The notes: generated from the sequence alone by a model not told the origin. DNA of 64,000 bases from Massilia sp. erpn (GCF_024400215.1 NZ_CP053748.1:4154001-4218000), one strand, 5' to 3'; counted from the first letter of the stretch, positions 50,884-59,646 are shown. Numbers and translations are program-made.

Positions 50884-52314
50884 TCACTCCATCTGCTGCA
50901 GCACTTCGCGCAGGCGGCCGATGGCGATATCGATGTCGAGCAGGTCGATGGCGCCATAGCCCATGAACAGGCCGGGCAGGGGCGGTTCCTCGGCATAGAA
51001 CTGGGCCAGCGAATACAGGCCGACGTCGGCGCGGTGCGCGACGCGCACCAGCAGCTCCATATCCAGCGGCCGCGCGCAAAGGGCGGCCAGATGGTAGCCG
51101 GCCGTGGCCGGCACCAGCTTGAACCAGGGCGCCAGCTCGCTTTCAAACAGTGCTTGCAGGCGCGCGCGCCGCGCCGCATACACCGCGTGGCAGCGCCGGA
51201 TATGGCGCGCCAGGCTGCCATCCTCGATGAACTTGGCCAGCGCATGCTGGCTCAGCGTCGGTGTATGCCAGTCGCTCAGACGCTTGACCAGCAGCAGGGC
51301 GGGCTGGATGGCGGGCGGCAGCACGATGTAACCGAGTCGCAGTTCCGGCCCCAGCACCTTGGAAAAAGTGCCGACGAAGGCCACGATGCCGTGCCGGTCC
51401 ATGCTTTGCAGCGAGTCGGTGGGACGGCCCTGGTAGCGGAAGCTGCTGTCGTAATCGTCCTCGATGACGATGGCGCCGATGTCGCGGGCGCGCGCCAGCA
51501 AGGCCTCGCGGCGCGCCATGCTCATCGGCATGCCGAGCGGGAACTGGTGGGCCGGGGTCACATAGATCAGGCGGGCGTTGGCCGGAATCAGGTCGACGCG
51601 CATGCCTTCCTCATCCACCGGCACGCCGCGCACCTCGGCGCCATGGCTGCTGAAAATCAGGCGCGCGGGCGGATAGCCGGGATCTTCCACCGCCACCACG
51701 CTGCCGGGCGCCAGCAGGGTGCGTCCCAGCAGGTCGAGCGCCTGCTGGGCGCCATTCGTGACCACCACTTCGCCGGCGCCGCACAGCACGCCCCGGCTGA
51801 AGGAGGCGTGATGGGCAATCGCCTGGCGCAAGGCGGGGATGCCTTCGGGTGGACTGTAGCGGCCACGCGCCAGGGCTTCCTGGCGCAGGCCGTGCAGCAC
51901 GCAGCGCCGCCAGTCTTCGGCCGGGAAGTGCGTCGGTGTCGAGCGGCCGCCCACGAATTCATAGCGCGAGCTGGCGATCTTCATCTTGCGCAGCGGCTTG
52001 CCCAGCTCTTCCCAGTGGCGCAACATATCGGCGCTGGCCAGATCCTGGACGGTCTGCGGACGGGGCAGGGCGGCGGGCGGCGCCTGCACGTAACTGCCCG
52101 CGCCGACTTTGCCGACCAGCAGCTTGTCCAGGCTCAGGCGGGCATAGGCTTGCGACACCGTCTTGCGCGACAGGCCCAGCTGCCCGGCCAGCAGGCGGGT
52201 CGGCGGCAGCTGCGCGCCGTCGGCCAGGCGGCCGCTGCGGATCGCCTCGCTGAGCTGGCGGTAAAGCTGGCCCGCCAGATCGCGGCTTCCTTCCATCACG
52301 ATATGTAATTCCAT
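50884..52314 (-). CDS. MocR/PdxR family transcriptional regulator (GntR-aminotransferase)
   Basis: A 476-aa fusion. An N-terminal GntR winged HTH (about 10-80: LAGQLYRQLSEAIRSGRLAD, TRLLAGQLGLSRKTVSQAYA) is joined to a fold-type-I aminotransferase domain. The PLP-lysine position is in ALVGTFSKVLGP-like IVAFVGTFSKVLGPELRLGY, with VVTNGAQQALDLLGRTLLAP and VIEDDYDSSFRYQG. Such regulators sense PLP or amino compounds. The start is ATG 52314 (MELHIVMEGS). It is divergent from the AhpD-like gene, its likely target. Confidence 0.92.
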   Translation of the reverse strand: MELHIVMEGSRDLAGQLYRQLSEAIRSGRLADGAQLPPTRLLAGQLGLSRKTVSQAYARLSLDKLLVGKVGAGSYVQAPPAALPRPQTVQDLASADMLRHWEELGKPLRKMKIASSRYEFVGGRSTPTHFPAEDWRRCVLHGLRQEALARGRYSPPEGIPALRQAIAHHASFSRGVLCGAGEVVVTNGAQQALDLLGRTLLAPGSVVAVEDPGYPPARLIFSSHGAEVRGVPVDEEGMRVDLIPANARLIYVTPAHQFPLGMPMSMARREALLARARDIGAIVIEDDYDSSFRYQGRPTDSLQSMDRHGIVAFVGTFSKVLGPELRLGYIVLPPAIQPALLLVKRLSDWHTPTLSQHALAKFIEDGSLARHIRRCHAVYAARRARLQALFESELAPWFKLVPATAGYHLAALCARPLDMELLVRVAHRADVGLYSLAQFYAEEPPLPGLFMGYGAIDLLDIDIAIGRLREVLQQME

Positions 52315-52467
52315 GGCCAAAGCCTGCCTGTTCCGGCCTGCTTTGGCAAGTATTGGTCTCCAGAATTTAGCATTGGACTGCCTGTTTTTTTGAAAATTGG
52401 CTCCCTTGCGCGCTATGCCGCCCCCTAGAATGGAGTCCATGCAGTGCCCACTTTTAAGGAGAAGAAA

Positions 52468-52911
52468 ATGGAACCACGTCTGGACTACCACAAAGCCAAT
52501 CCCGAAGCCTATAAGGCGATGTTGAACTTCGAGATCGCCGTCAACAAACTGGGCCTGGAAGAATCGCTGCTGGAGCTGATCCGTCTGCGCGCTTCCCAGA
52601 TCAATGGCTGCGCCTACTGCGTCGACCTGCATGCCGCCGATGCGCGCAAGGCCGGCGAGACCGAGCGCCGCTTATACTCCCTGTCGGTCTGGCGCGAAGC
52701 CCCGTTCTACACCCCGCGCGAACGTGCCGCCCTGGCTTGGACCGAAGCATTGACCGACCTTAGCCATACCCACGCCCCGGATGCGGACTACAAGGCGCTG
52801 CTGGCCGAGTTCAGCCCGGCGGAATCGGTGGCCGTCACCATGGCCATCAACGCCATCAACAGCTGGAACCGCATCGGCGTGGGCTACCGCAAGGTGGCGG
52901 CCGCCGACTAA
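52468..52911 (+). CDS. AhpD-like carboxymuconolactone decarboxylase family protein
   Basis: A 147-aa alkylhydroperoxidase-core protein. The redox CxxC is in SQINGCAYCVDLHAADARKA, with the nearby His expected for the AhpD proton relay; TPRERAALAWTEALTDLSHT completes the family pattern. AAGGAGAAGAAA gives a strong ribosome site before ATG 52468. It is probably controlled by the divergent MocR regulator; MocR-type genes are often paired with CMD proteins. Confidence 0.92.
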   Translation: MEPRLDYHKANPEAYKAMLNFEIAVNKLGLEESLLELIRLRASQINGCAYCVDLHAADARKAGETERRLYSLSVWREAPFYTPRERAALAWTEALTDLSHTHAPDADYKALLAEFSPAESVAVTMAINAINSWNRIGVGYRKVAAAD

Positions 52912-52963
52912 GCCTGTCCGGCATTGCTGCAGCCGCGCATGCCTGCGCCGTGCTTGATCGAGT

Positions 52964-53032
52964 ATAAATAAACAAAAAAATTTACTTAATGCCGCGTTAG
53001 CGGTATATTTGTAAAACGATTTGTTTATTTAT
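52964..53032. promoter_or_regulatory. AT-rich inverted repeat upstream of the MFS gene
   Basis: Perfect 13-bp arms ATAAATAAACAAA (52964-52976) and TTTGTTTATTTAT (53020-53032) flank a 43-bp centre that holds a small CCGC-GTTA-GCGG hairpin. The right arm ends 7 nt before the MFS ATG, where a ribosome site would normally be; none is visible. It looks like an operator or an RNA structure controlling initiation. Confidence 0.6.
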
Positions 53033-53039
53033 CTCGGTC

Positions 53040-54248
53040 ATGAAAAATATCCTCCTGATTACGGCGGCCTGCCTGCTGGCGCTGCTGTCCACCACGGGTA
53101 CCTCCCTCCCATATCCCATTCTGCCGCCGCTGTTTGCGACTGACTCCGGCAACGGCCTGACCCAGTTCCTCGGCCTGCCGCCCAAGCTGCTGTTCGGCCT
53201 GGCATTGATGATCAACCCGCTCGGCCTGCTGATCGGTTCGGCTGTGCTCGGTTCCCTGTCCGACCGCTATGGCCGTCGCTCGGTGCTGCTGCTGACCACG
53301 GTTGGCGCCGCCATCGGCCATGCCGCGACGGCGGGCGCCATGGTGCTCGAATCCTATCCCCTGTTCATCGTGGCGCGCTTTATTACCGGCCTGTTGGAAG
53401 GCAATGGCGCGGTCGCCCGTGCCCTGTTGGCGGAAAAGCTGGAAGGCCCGCTGCGCGCCCGCGCCCTGTCCTGGTTGAACGGCGCCTTCCATCTGGGCTG
53501 GCTGTTCGGCCCGCTGCTGGCCGGCCTGACCCTGGGTTTCGGCATCACCGTGCCGTTCTGGATCGCCGTCGCCGCGCTGCTGCTGGGTGCGCTACTGGTG
53601 ACGATTGCGCTGGAACGCGAAACGGCCAGCGCGGTCGCCACCTCCTGGTGGCAGGAAGCGCGCCGCAACCACGCCTTCAACCTGCTGCGCAATCCCGAGC
53701 TGCGCACCCTGTTCATCGTCCAGCTGGCGCTGACCTGCGGCGTCACCGCCTTCTATGAGTTTTATCCGCTGTGGCTGGTGGAAAACGCCAATTACGATGC
53801 GCGCAGCATCGCTTTCTTCAATGTCGGCATGTGCGGCCTGATGACCCTGACTGCCGTTTTTGCAGGCAATCCCAGCCGCCATGAGCCGCTGCAACGCGCC
53901 GGCTGGTATGCCGCTGGCATTGGCGTGGTCGTGGCGATGGTCGCTTTTGGCAATATTTGGCTCGGAATGGCCGCAATTATGCTGTTCGGCGTGCCCAACG
54001 CGTTTTACAATGCGGTAGTGCAGGCTTGGTCCGCCGAACGCTTCAGCGCCCATGGACAGGGCGCAGTGATGGGGCTGCTGGCGACCACGTTCTGTCTGGC
54101 GAACATCCTGATGGCGCTGGCTGGCTCCGTGCTCACCTTGCTCAATACGCGCCTGATCCTGGGATTGGGCGCCGCGCTGGCGCTGTGGGCGGCTTGGCGC
54201 ATCCAGGGCTGGCGCACGCAACTGGCTGCGGCGCCGGCCGTGCTGTAA
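53040..54248 (+). CDS. MFS transporter
   Basis: A 402-aa major facilitator with twelve predicted TMs. The motif-A loop is present as LGSLSDRYGRRSVLLLTTVG; FIVARFITGLLEGNGAVARA is the TM4 region typical of TetA/tetracycline-like exporters. Substrate unknown. It begins MKNILLITAACLLALLSTTG. It is followed after 12 nt by a SufR-like regulator, so the two form an operon with the alpha/beta hydrolase behind. A long inverted repeat covers the leader. Confidence 0.88.
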   Translation: MKNILLITAACLLALLSTTGTSLPYPILPPLFATDSGNGLTQFLGLPPKLLFGLALMINPLGLLIGSAVLGSLSDRYGRRSVLLLTTVGAAIGHAATAGAMVLESYPLFIVARFITGLLEGNGAVARALLAEKLEGPLRARALSWLNGAFHLGWLFGPLLAGLTLGFGITVPFWIAVAALLLGALLVTIALERETASAVATSWWQEARRNHAFNLLRNPELRTLFIVQLALTCGVTAFYEFYPLWLVENANYDARSIAFFNVGMCGLMTLTAVFAGNPSRHEPLQRAGWYAAGIGVVVAMVAFGNIWLGMAAIMLFGVPNAFYNAVVQAWSAERFSAHGQGAVMGLLATTFCLANILMALAGSVLTLLNTRLILGLGAALALWAAWRIQGWRTQLAAAPAVL

Positions 54249-54260
54249 CAACTTATAAGA

Positions 54261-54881
54261 ATGAATACTGCTGACCATATCCTTTTTCTGCTCAAGACGC
54301 GCGGCCCGCAGACCGCGCAGCAGCTGGCCGAAACACTCGATCTGACCTCGATGGGCGCGCGCCGCCAGCTCGAAACGGCACAGGAAAAAGGGCTGGTGAC
54401 GTTCGAGGACGTTGCCGAGAAAGTGGGCCGTCCTTCGCGCCGCTGGCTGCTCACCGCCGCCGGCCACGCGCGCTACCCCGACCGCCACGCCGACCTGACC
54501 CTGCAGCTGATCACCCAGGTGCGCAGCCTGTTCGGCGAAGAAGGGCTGGACAAGCTGATCGCGGCGCGCGAGCAAGCCAGCGAAGAGCTTTACCGCAGCA
54601 ATATCGACAACGCCGGCGGCCTGCCCGAGCGCGTCGCCGCCCTGGCCACGGTGCGCGACGCCGAAGGCTATATGGCCGAATCGGAAGCGCAGCCGGACGG
54701 CAGCGTAGTGCTGGTCGAAAACCACTGCCCGATCTGCGCGGCCGCCAAGGAGTGCCAGAAATTCTGCCGCTCCGAGCTGGACGTCTTCCAGCGCGTGCTG
54801 GGGTCGGATTGCAAGGTCGAGCGCTACGAGCACGTCCTGAACGGCGCGCGCCGCTGCGCTTACAAGATCCGGCCGGTTTAG
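54261..54881 (+). CDS. SufR/DeoR-like HTH regulator with C-terminal cysteine cluster
   Basis: A 206-aa regulator. The N-terminal winged HTH is at about 5-70 (HILFLLKTRGPQTAQQLAET, TSMGARRQLETAQEKGLVTF, RPSRRWLLTAAGHARYP). The C-terminal domain has Cys in VENHCPICAAAKECQKFCRS, then DCKVERYEHVL and GARRCAYKI, the SufR-like arrangement for an iron-sulfur cluster. It could sense iron-sulfur status, redox or NO and control its own operon with the MFS transporter. Confidence 0.85.
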   Translation: MNTADHILFLLKTRGPQTAQQLAETLDLTSMGARRQLETAQEKGLVTFEDVAEKVGRPSRRWLLTAAGHARYPDRHADLTLQLITQVRSLFGEEGLDKLIAAREQASEELYRSNIDNAGGLPERVAALATVRDAEGYMAESEAQPDGSVVLVENHCPICAAAKECQKFCRSELDVFQRVLGSDCKVERYEHVLNGARRCAYKIRPV

Positions 54882-54882
54882 G

Positions 54883-55638
54883 ATGGCAGAAGCCGACGCC
54901 AAACCTACCCTCGTCCTGCTGCCCGGCATGGACGGCACGGCAACGCTGTTCGAACCCTTGATCGCGGCCCTGGGCGGCAGTTTCCATATTCGCCGCGTTG
55001 CCTATCCGCGCGATCAGGCGCTCGGTTATTCGGAGCTGGCAGAAGTCGCCCGGCAAGCCTTGCCGGCGGAGGGGAAATTCATGGTGCTTGGCGAATCGTT
55101 TTCGGGGCCAATTGCTATCTCCCTCGCTGCCTCGCAGCCTGCCGGATTACTGGGCGTCATACTCTGCAGCACCTTCGCGCGCAACCCCCATCCGCTGTTC
55201 AAGCCGCTGCGCCGGCTGGCGGACATCCTGCCTGTGAAATTACTTCCCAACGCTGTTCTGAGCTATTTTTTGATGGGCCGATTCGCCAATCCCCAATTGC
55301 GTGCCGCATTGGATGGCGCGCTGGCCCAGGTTTCGGCGGCGGCTTTCCGCGCGCGGCTGAAGGCGGTTCTGGCGGTCGACGTCAGCGCCGAATTGCGACG
55401 AGTGCAAACACCTTTGCTTTACCTGCAAGCCAGGCATGACCGTGTGGTGCCGGCCGCTGCCGCCCGGCATATTGCGTCCGTCTATCCCGCAACGCAGATA
55501 TTGGCCCTCGACGGTCCCCATTTTCTTTTGCAGATAGCGCCACAGGCCGCCGCTGCAGCCATCCAGGCCTATGCCTTGAAACTGGCCGAGGCATCCGGAA
55601 CCCCGCTTACACGCTCTCGTCAAAATTTGGAAGCGTGA
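54883..55638 (+). CDS. Alpha/beta hydrolase
   Basis: A 251-aa hydrolase starting one base after the regulator stop. LVLLPGMDGTATLFEPLIAA opens the fold; the nucleophile elbow is FMVLGESFSGPIAISLA; LLYLQARHDRVVPAAAA and ALDGPHFLLQIAP supply the likely Asp and His. No signal peptide. Specific substrate not recognisable. The last 32 coding bases overlap the 3' end of a convergent gene. Confidence 0.85.
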   Translation: MAEADAKPTLVLLPGMDGTATLFEPLIAALGGSFHIRRVAYPRDQALGYSELAEVARQALPAEGKFMVLGESFSGPIAISLAASQPAGLLGVILCSTFARNPHPLFKPLRRLADILPVKLLPNAVLSYFLMGRFANPQLRAALDGALAQVSAAAFRARLKAVLAVDVSAELRRVQTPLLYLQARHDRVVPAAAARHIASVYPATQILALDGPHFLLQIAPQAAAAAIQAYALKLAEASGTPLTRSRQNLEA

Positions 55639-55990
55639 TAAGCTGGACCGCACCGCTATCAAGCCTTAGCGCGATTTCATGGGCGCTTAGTTGGGTGAGT
55701 TCCTCTATCCAGAGGACGTCGGGAGGTTCCCGATGAAATTCCCGGTATTGTTTGCTTGGCTTGCCATACACGTATTCATCGAATGGTTCCTCAAGCCGAT
55801 AGATAATCAGGCCGCATCCCCCGATGGCACACCATTTTTCATCCGCATCGATCAGCGCAGCCTGGGGATCGCCATAAAAATCACCAACTACGACTTTCCT
55901 CCCATCGGGCAGGCATAGGTATGCAGCCTCATATTCATGCTGGATGGAGTAGTTATTGCTTGTTGCCAGAGTATGGAATGCCAAAATCAA
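55607..55990 (-). CDS. Hypothetical protein, AT-richer patch
   Basis: A 127-aa acidic soluble protein (AAYLCLPDGRKVVVGDFYGD, EKWCAIGGCGLIIYRLEEPF, VLWIEELTQLSAHEIALRLD). No family recognised. Small acidic proteins of this look are often immunity proteins, but no toxin gene is nearby, so this is only a note. It overlaps the upstream gene by 4 nt (ATGA) and the convergent hydrolase by 32 nt. Codon use is less GC-rich than in flanking genes. Confidence 0.6.
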   Translation of the reverse strand: MILAFHTLATSNNYSIQHEYEAAYLCLPDGRKVVVGDFYGDPQAALIDADEKWCAIGGCGLIIYRLEEPFDEYVYGKPSKQYREFHREPPDVLWIEELTQLSAHEIALRLDSGAVQLITLPNFDESV

Positions 55991-56439
55991 TGCCCTTGAT
56001 AAGGTGGCTTGCTATAACAGATTCCCGATAGCGTGATGAACTCGGCTTCTACTTCGCAAAGTGTCACCTTATCCAGCCAATATTGAATGGGACTGACGCC
56101 ATCCCATGTGAGCTTGCCCAAAGATTCCTGCAAGAGGTAGTGTCCCAGGACCAGTTCCGACAGCGCTGGATTCTTCAGCAATTCAGCCAGGCTGGGGTAT
56201 CCGGCTCTGGCCAGATCATCTTGCGGTTCCCCATGTTGCTCGTCATCCTCCTTCGACTCCGCGATCCATGCCAAATATGCCGGCTCCAGATATCCGATTA
56301 AATAGGCCGCATTTATCTTGAACGAAAAGATATGTGCGATCATTGTCGCGCGGTTTGAACTCAGGCTCATCTCCGGTACAGCAAAACTGGCGGGTGAGTG
56401 AGGAGTGTTGTCAATGTGCAGGTGGGCAATTGGCTGCAT
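55987..56439 (-). CDS. Hypothetical protein, coupled to the previous gene
   Basis: Acidic 150-aa protein if started at ATG 56439 (MQPIAHLHIDNTPHSPASFA); an in-frame TTG at 56496 would add 19 residues, and neither start has a clear ribosome site. FSFKINAAYLIGYLEPAYLA, SLAELLKNPALSELVLGHYL and EVEAEFITLSGICYSKPPY are its most distinctive stretches. No family recognised. Its 4-nt overlap with the downstream gene indicates joint expression. Confidence 0.55.
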   Translation of the reverse strand: MQPIAHLHIDNTPHSPASFAVPEMSLSSNRATMIAHIFSFKINAAYLIGYLEPAYLAWIAESKEDDEQHGEPQDDLARAGYPSLAELLKNPALSELVLGHYLLQESLGKLTWDGVSPIQYWLDKVTLCEVEAEFITLSGICYSKPPYQGH

Positions 56440-56525
56440 AAATATGTATATCGTTGAACCAAGGTCGGCATCTGGTGCGTATCCTTGGCCGTCCAAATTT
56501 TGCTTGATATTACTACGGGTTTGCT

Positions 56526-56915
56526 ATGCCATCCGATTTAAGGGAACAGATAAGGGCTGTTGAGGAACGCTTGCGGTTCGCCATGTTGGTATCAGACCAG
56601 ATTGTGCTGGATGAGCTGATTTCTCCCGAGCTGCTTTTCACGAACCATTTCGGACAGCTGTGTGGGAAGGAAGACGATCTCGCTCTGCATCGATCTGGAG
56701 TACTGAAAATCAGCCAGTTGCAAGCTTCGGAACAGCACATTCAAGTCGATGCGCAACTGGCTGTCGTATCGGTGCGGATGGCGGTCGCAGGCAGCTATGA
56801 CGGTTACGCGTTTAGCGAGGATTTACGCTATACCCGTGTCTGGCGTAATTCGGCGGACGGCAAATGGGCGATTGTGGCGGGCCACAGCAGCCGGATTACT
56901 GGTCCCGAAGCCTGA
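56526..56915 (+). CDS. NTF2-like / DUF4440-type protein
   Basis: A 129-aa cone-fold protein of the nuclear-transport-factor-2-like group: LREQIRAVEERLRFAMLVSD, LDELISPELLFTNHFGQLCG, ISQLQASEQHIQVDAQLAVV, YTRVWRNSADGKWAIVAGHS. These domains bind small molecules or act as isomerases and steroid-like hydratases; no substrate is evident. Composition is AT-richer than the surroundings. Divergent from the hypothetical pair. Confidence 0.75.
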   Translation: MPSDLREQIRAVEERLRFAMLVSDQIVLDELISPELLFTNHFGQLCGKEDDLALHRSGVLKISQLQASEQHIQVDAQLAVVSVRMAVAGSYDGYAFSEDLRYTRVWRNSADGKWAIVAGHSSRITGPEA

Positions 56916-56996
56916 GAAGTTGAGCGTCTATCGTGCGCTGGCGTACAGATGCTGATGGTCCGCCCGTCTACGCTGCAAGTTCTTGCGGGAGGGGAT

Positions 56997-57269
56997 ATGG
57001 AAAACAGCGATATGAACGATGAGCAGCGGCGCCAGTTCATTGCCGAAGTATGGCGCCGCTTTGAAGCGGTGCAGGACTGGGCGATTGCGAACTGGCCTGA
57101 TGCGCAGCATCCCCTGAGCTCATCCGACTTTGTAGAAAGCCGCAAGGAGATTCTGAGTCTGGGCCTGCCGCCCGGTCAGCGCCTGCATCTGGTGCCACAG
57201 CAGAACGTGCCGGAGCCGGAGCAGGGCGGCCCGCAATATGAGGATGTGACGCCAGCGCCCTGGCCTTGA
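56997..57269 (+). CDS. Small hypothetical protein
   Basis: A 90-aa charged soluble protein starting MENSDMNDEQRRQFIAEVW behind GGGAGGGGAT. It ends in an acidic/proline tail EPEQGGPQYEDVTPAPWP. No family recognised. It lies 81 nt after the NTF2-like gene in the same direction and may share its transcript. Confidence 0.55.
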   Translation: MENSDMNDEQRRQFIAEVWRRFEAVQDWAIANWPDAQHPLSSSDFVESRKEILSLGLPPGQRLHLVPQQNVPEPEQGGPQYEDVTPAPWP

Positions 57270-57294
57270 ACCCCTGGCGCTGGCTTGACCCGTG

Positions 57295-58473
57295 TTACGC
57301 GGCTTTCTTCTCTGGCAGCGCCAGCACCCAGGCTAGCAAGCTCAGAAGCAGTAAAGCAGCCACACCCACAGCCAGTTTCAGCGCGCTGTCGAACAGCAGG
57401 GGCGCCAGCAGGCCGGAAACGGCGGCGAACAAGGTCATCTGGATGAAGGACTGCATCGATGCCGCCAGGCCGCTGTTTTGCGGGAACATATTCATCGCCA
57501 TCAGCGACATCGGCGGCATGGAAATGGCCAGCGCCAGCGAGTAGAAGAACAGCGGCAGCACGGCCCACGGCACGTCGGCGGTGAAGAAGTAGTTATATGC
57601 CACGTTCACCAGCGCCGATGCCACCATGCCCGCATAGCTGATCCACACCAGCGTCGGTTGCGAGTAGCGGTGCGCCAGCTTGCCCGCCATGCCGGAACCG
57701 ATCACCATGCCGCTGATCAGCGGAATGAACAGCCAGGCGAAGGCCGTTTCCGGCAGATGCAGGATGGTCATGATGAAGTAGGCCGCCGAACCGATATACA
57801 GGGCGAAGCCGCCGAAGGCCAGGCCGAGGGCCACGGCCAACATCAGGAATTTGCGGTTGCGCAGCACCTTCCAGTAATTGCCGGCGATGGTGCCAAGGTG
57901 CAGGGGATGGCGGTCTTTCACGGCCAGACTCTCTGGCAGCCAGCGGTAGACGGCGATGAACATCACCACGCCAAAGGCGGCCAGGAACCAGAAGATCGAG
58001 CGCCAGCCGAAGCTCACTTGCAGCCAGCCGCCCAGGATCGGCGCAATCGCCGGCGCGAGGCCGAAGAACATCATGATATTCGACAGCATTTTCTGCGCTT
58101 CGGCGCCGGAAAAGCGGTCCTGCACGATGGCGCGGCCGATCACCGAACCGGCGCCCGAAGCCAGGCCTTGCAGCACGCGGCAAGCCAGCAGGAAGCCGAG
58201 CGAGCCGGCAATCGCACCACCGACCGAAGCCACGATATACAGCACCAGCGAGACCAGGATCACCGGCCGCCGTCCGAAGCTGTCGGACAGGGTGCCGTAG
58301 AACAGCATCATGAAAGCGAAGGTGAACAGGAAGAGGCTGAGCGTCTGCTGAATTGCGATCGGGCTGGCGTTGAAGGTTTGCGCGATAGCGGGGAAAGAAG
58401 GTAAATAGGTATCGATGGCGAGTGGACCGACCATGGTCAAGCCCGCCAACAGGAGCGTCAGCAATATATTCAT
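57295..58473 (-). CDS. Bcr/CflA family multidrug efflux MFS transporter
   Basis: A 392-aa twelve-TM drug:H+ antiporter. MVGPLAIDTYLPSFPAIAQT is the Bcr/CflA start signature; motif A is in YGTLSDSFGRRPVILVSLVL; RVLQGLASGAGSVIGRAIVQ-DRFSGAEAQKMLS is also characteristic. Relatives export bicyclomycin, chloramphenicol, sulfonamides or cysteine; cysteine export would fit the adjacent serine acetyltransferase, but that is inference. Divergent from epsC. Confidence 0.92.
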   Translation of the reverse strand: MNILLTLLLAGLTMVGPLAIDTYLPSFPAIAQTFNASPIAIQQTLSLFLFTFAFMMLFYGTLSDSFGRRPVILVSLVLYIVASVGGAIAGSLGFLLACRVLQGLASGAGSVIGRAIVQDRFSGAEAQKMLSNIMMFFGLAPAIAPILGGWLQVSFGWRSIFWFLAAFGVVMFIAVYRWLPESLAVKDRHPLHLGTIAGNYWKVLRNRKFLMLAVALGLAFGGFALYIGSAAYFIMTILHLPETAFAWLFIPLISGMVIGSGMAGKLAHRYSQPTLVWISYAGMVASALVNVAYNYFFTADVPWAVLPLFFYSLALAISMPPMSLMAMNMFPQNSGLAASMQSFIQMTLFAAVSGLLAPLLFDSALKLAVGVAALLLLSLLAWVLALPEKKAA

Positions 58474-58545
58474 GGATAAGCTAGGATTGGTTAGGGACGT
58501 ATTTTACGCCAGTCAGCAGTGGCTTGCTTGCAGCTAGGGATTTGT

Positions 58546-58564
58546 ATATGCGTTTTTCGCATAT
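58546..58564. promoter_or_regulatory. Palindrome with TTTTCGCATAT upstream of epsC
   Basis: ATATGCG-TTTTT-CGCATAT (58546-58564) is a perfect 7-bp inverted repeat, about 75 nt before epsC and 70 nt from the divergent exporter gene. Its right half TTTTCGCATAT recurs in the metN-ssuE divergent region (62107-62117), also preceded by a GATTxG-ATATG block. Candidate operator of a sulfur regulator such as CysB/Cbl. Confidence 0.45.
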
Positions 58565-58638
58565 CGATTGATGAAATTCTTCCTTCGTTTTGTGGGGCGG
58601 CATCCATTAAGCTGAATAATTGTGTTTATATTTTAACT

Positions 58639-59565
58639 ATGACCATCGATACCTTTGACGGCACCGGCGTCAAGCCGGTCCAGTGGAATCTCGACTCCAT
58701 CGTCCACCAGTTGCGTGTGTCGCGCGAAGCCACGCACAATATCCGCCACCAGGGCAGGGTGCGCGAGCTGCCGTCGCGCGAGGCACTGCAAACCATCGTC
58801 AATGGTTTGTCGGCCGTGCTGTTCCCCACCCATTACGGGCGGCCGAACCTGACCGACGAGAGCATCGACTACTTCGTTGGTGACACGTTGAATACCACGC
58901 TGAACCGCCTGACCGAACAGGTGCGGCGCGGCCTGCTGTTCTCGGCCGGTCCCGAAGCGCTCGACGAGGCGGAACTGACGTACAAGGCGCAGGAGATCAC
59001 GCGCGAGTTCGCGGCCGGACTGCCGGAGATCCGCGCCTTGCTGGTGTCGGACGTGCAGGCCGCCTATGCGGGCGATCCGGCTGCCACTTCGATCGCTGAG
59101 ATCATGCTGTGCTATCCGGGCACCATCGCCATCCTGCATTACCGCCTGGCGCATCGCCTGCAGCGTCTCGGATCGCCCTTCATCGCGCGCATGATCTGCG
59201 ACATCAGCCACTCGCTGACCGGCATCGACATCCACCCGGGCGCGCAGATCGGCGCCAGCTTCTTCATCGACCATGGCACCGGCGTGGTGATCGGCGAAAC
59301 CGCCATCCTCGGCCAGCGCGTGCGCCTCTACCAGCACGTGACCCTGGGCGCCAAACGCTTCCCGGCCGACGACTCGGGCGCGCTGATCAAGGGCACGCCG
59401 CGCCACCCGATCGTGGAAGACGATGTGGTCATCTATGCCGGCGCCACGATCCTGGGCCGCATCACCATCGGCGCTGGCTCCACCATCGGCGGTAATGTGT
59501 GGCTGACGCAGAGCGTGCCGGCCAACAGCAATGTGTCGCAGGCACAGATGCGCAACGATTGCTAG
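58639..59565 (+). CDS. epsC: Serine O-acetyltransferase, EpsC type
   Basis: A 308-aa enzyme that acetylates L-serine with acetyl-CoA, giving the precursor for cysteine synthesis. Helical N-terminal part about 1-165; left-handed beta-helix from about 185 with hexapeptides: HSLTGIDIHPGAQIGASFFI, DHGTGVVIGETAILGQRVRL, YQHVTLGAKRFP, HPIVEDDVVIYAGATILGRI. The catalytic Asp-His are in IDHGTG. MTIDTFDGTGVKP (58639) is the chosen start; a 40-residue extension lies in the AT-rich promoter region and is rejected. It is convergent with metQ, separated by a strong bidirectional terminator. Confidence 0.92.
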   Translation: MTIDTFDGTGVKPVQWNLDSIVHQLRVSREATHNIRHQGRVRELPSREALQTIVNGLSAVLFPTHYGRPNLTDESIDYFVGDTLNTTLNRLTEQVRRGLLFSAGPEALDEAELTYKAQEITREFAAGLPEIRALLVSDVQAAYAGDPAATSIAEIMLCYPGTIAILHYRLAHRLQRLGSPFIARMICDISHSLTGIDIHPGAQIGASFFIDHGTGVVIGETAILGQRVRLYQHVTLGAKRFPADDSGALIKGTPRHPIVEDDVVIYAGATILGRITIGAGSTIGGNVWLTQSVPANSNVSQAQMRNDC

Positions 59566-59593
59566 ATAAGCTCGAAGTGGTTTGCCAGAAATG

Positions 59594-59628
59594 AAAAACG
59601 GGACGGCTTCGCAGCCGTCCCGTTTTTT
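59594..59628. terminator. Bidirectional terminator between epsC and metQ
   Basis: Ten-bp stem CGGGACGGCT (59599-59608) / AGCCGTCCCG (59613-59622) with TCGC loop, five As before and six Ts after. Works for epsC on the plus strand and, by symmetry, for metNIQ on the minus strand. Confidence 0.92.
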
Positions 59629-59646
59629 CAATAAGCTTGCGCCAGC

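Noticed and set aside
55987..56496. TTG start at 56496 for the unknown protein
   Set aside because: Not excluded, but no ribosome site supports it and ATG 56439 is available in frame.
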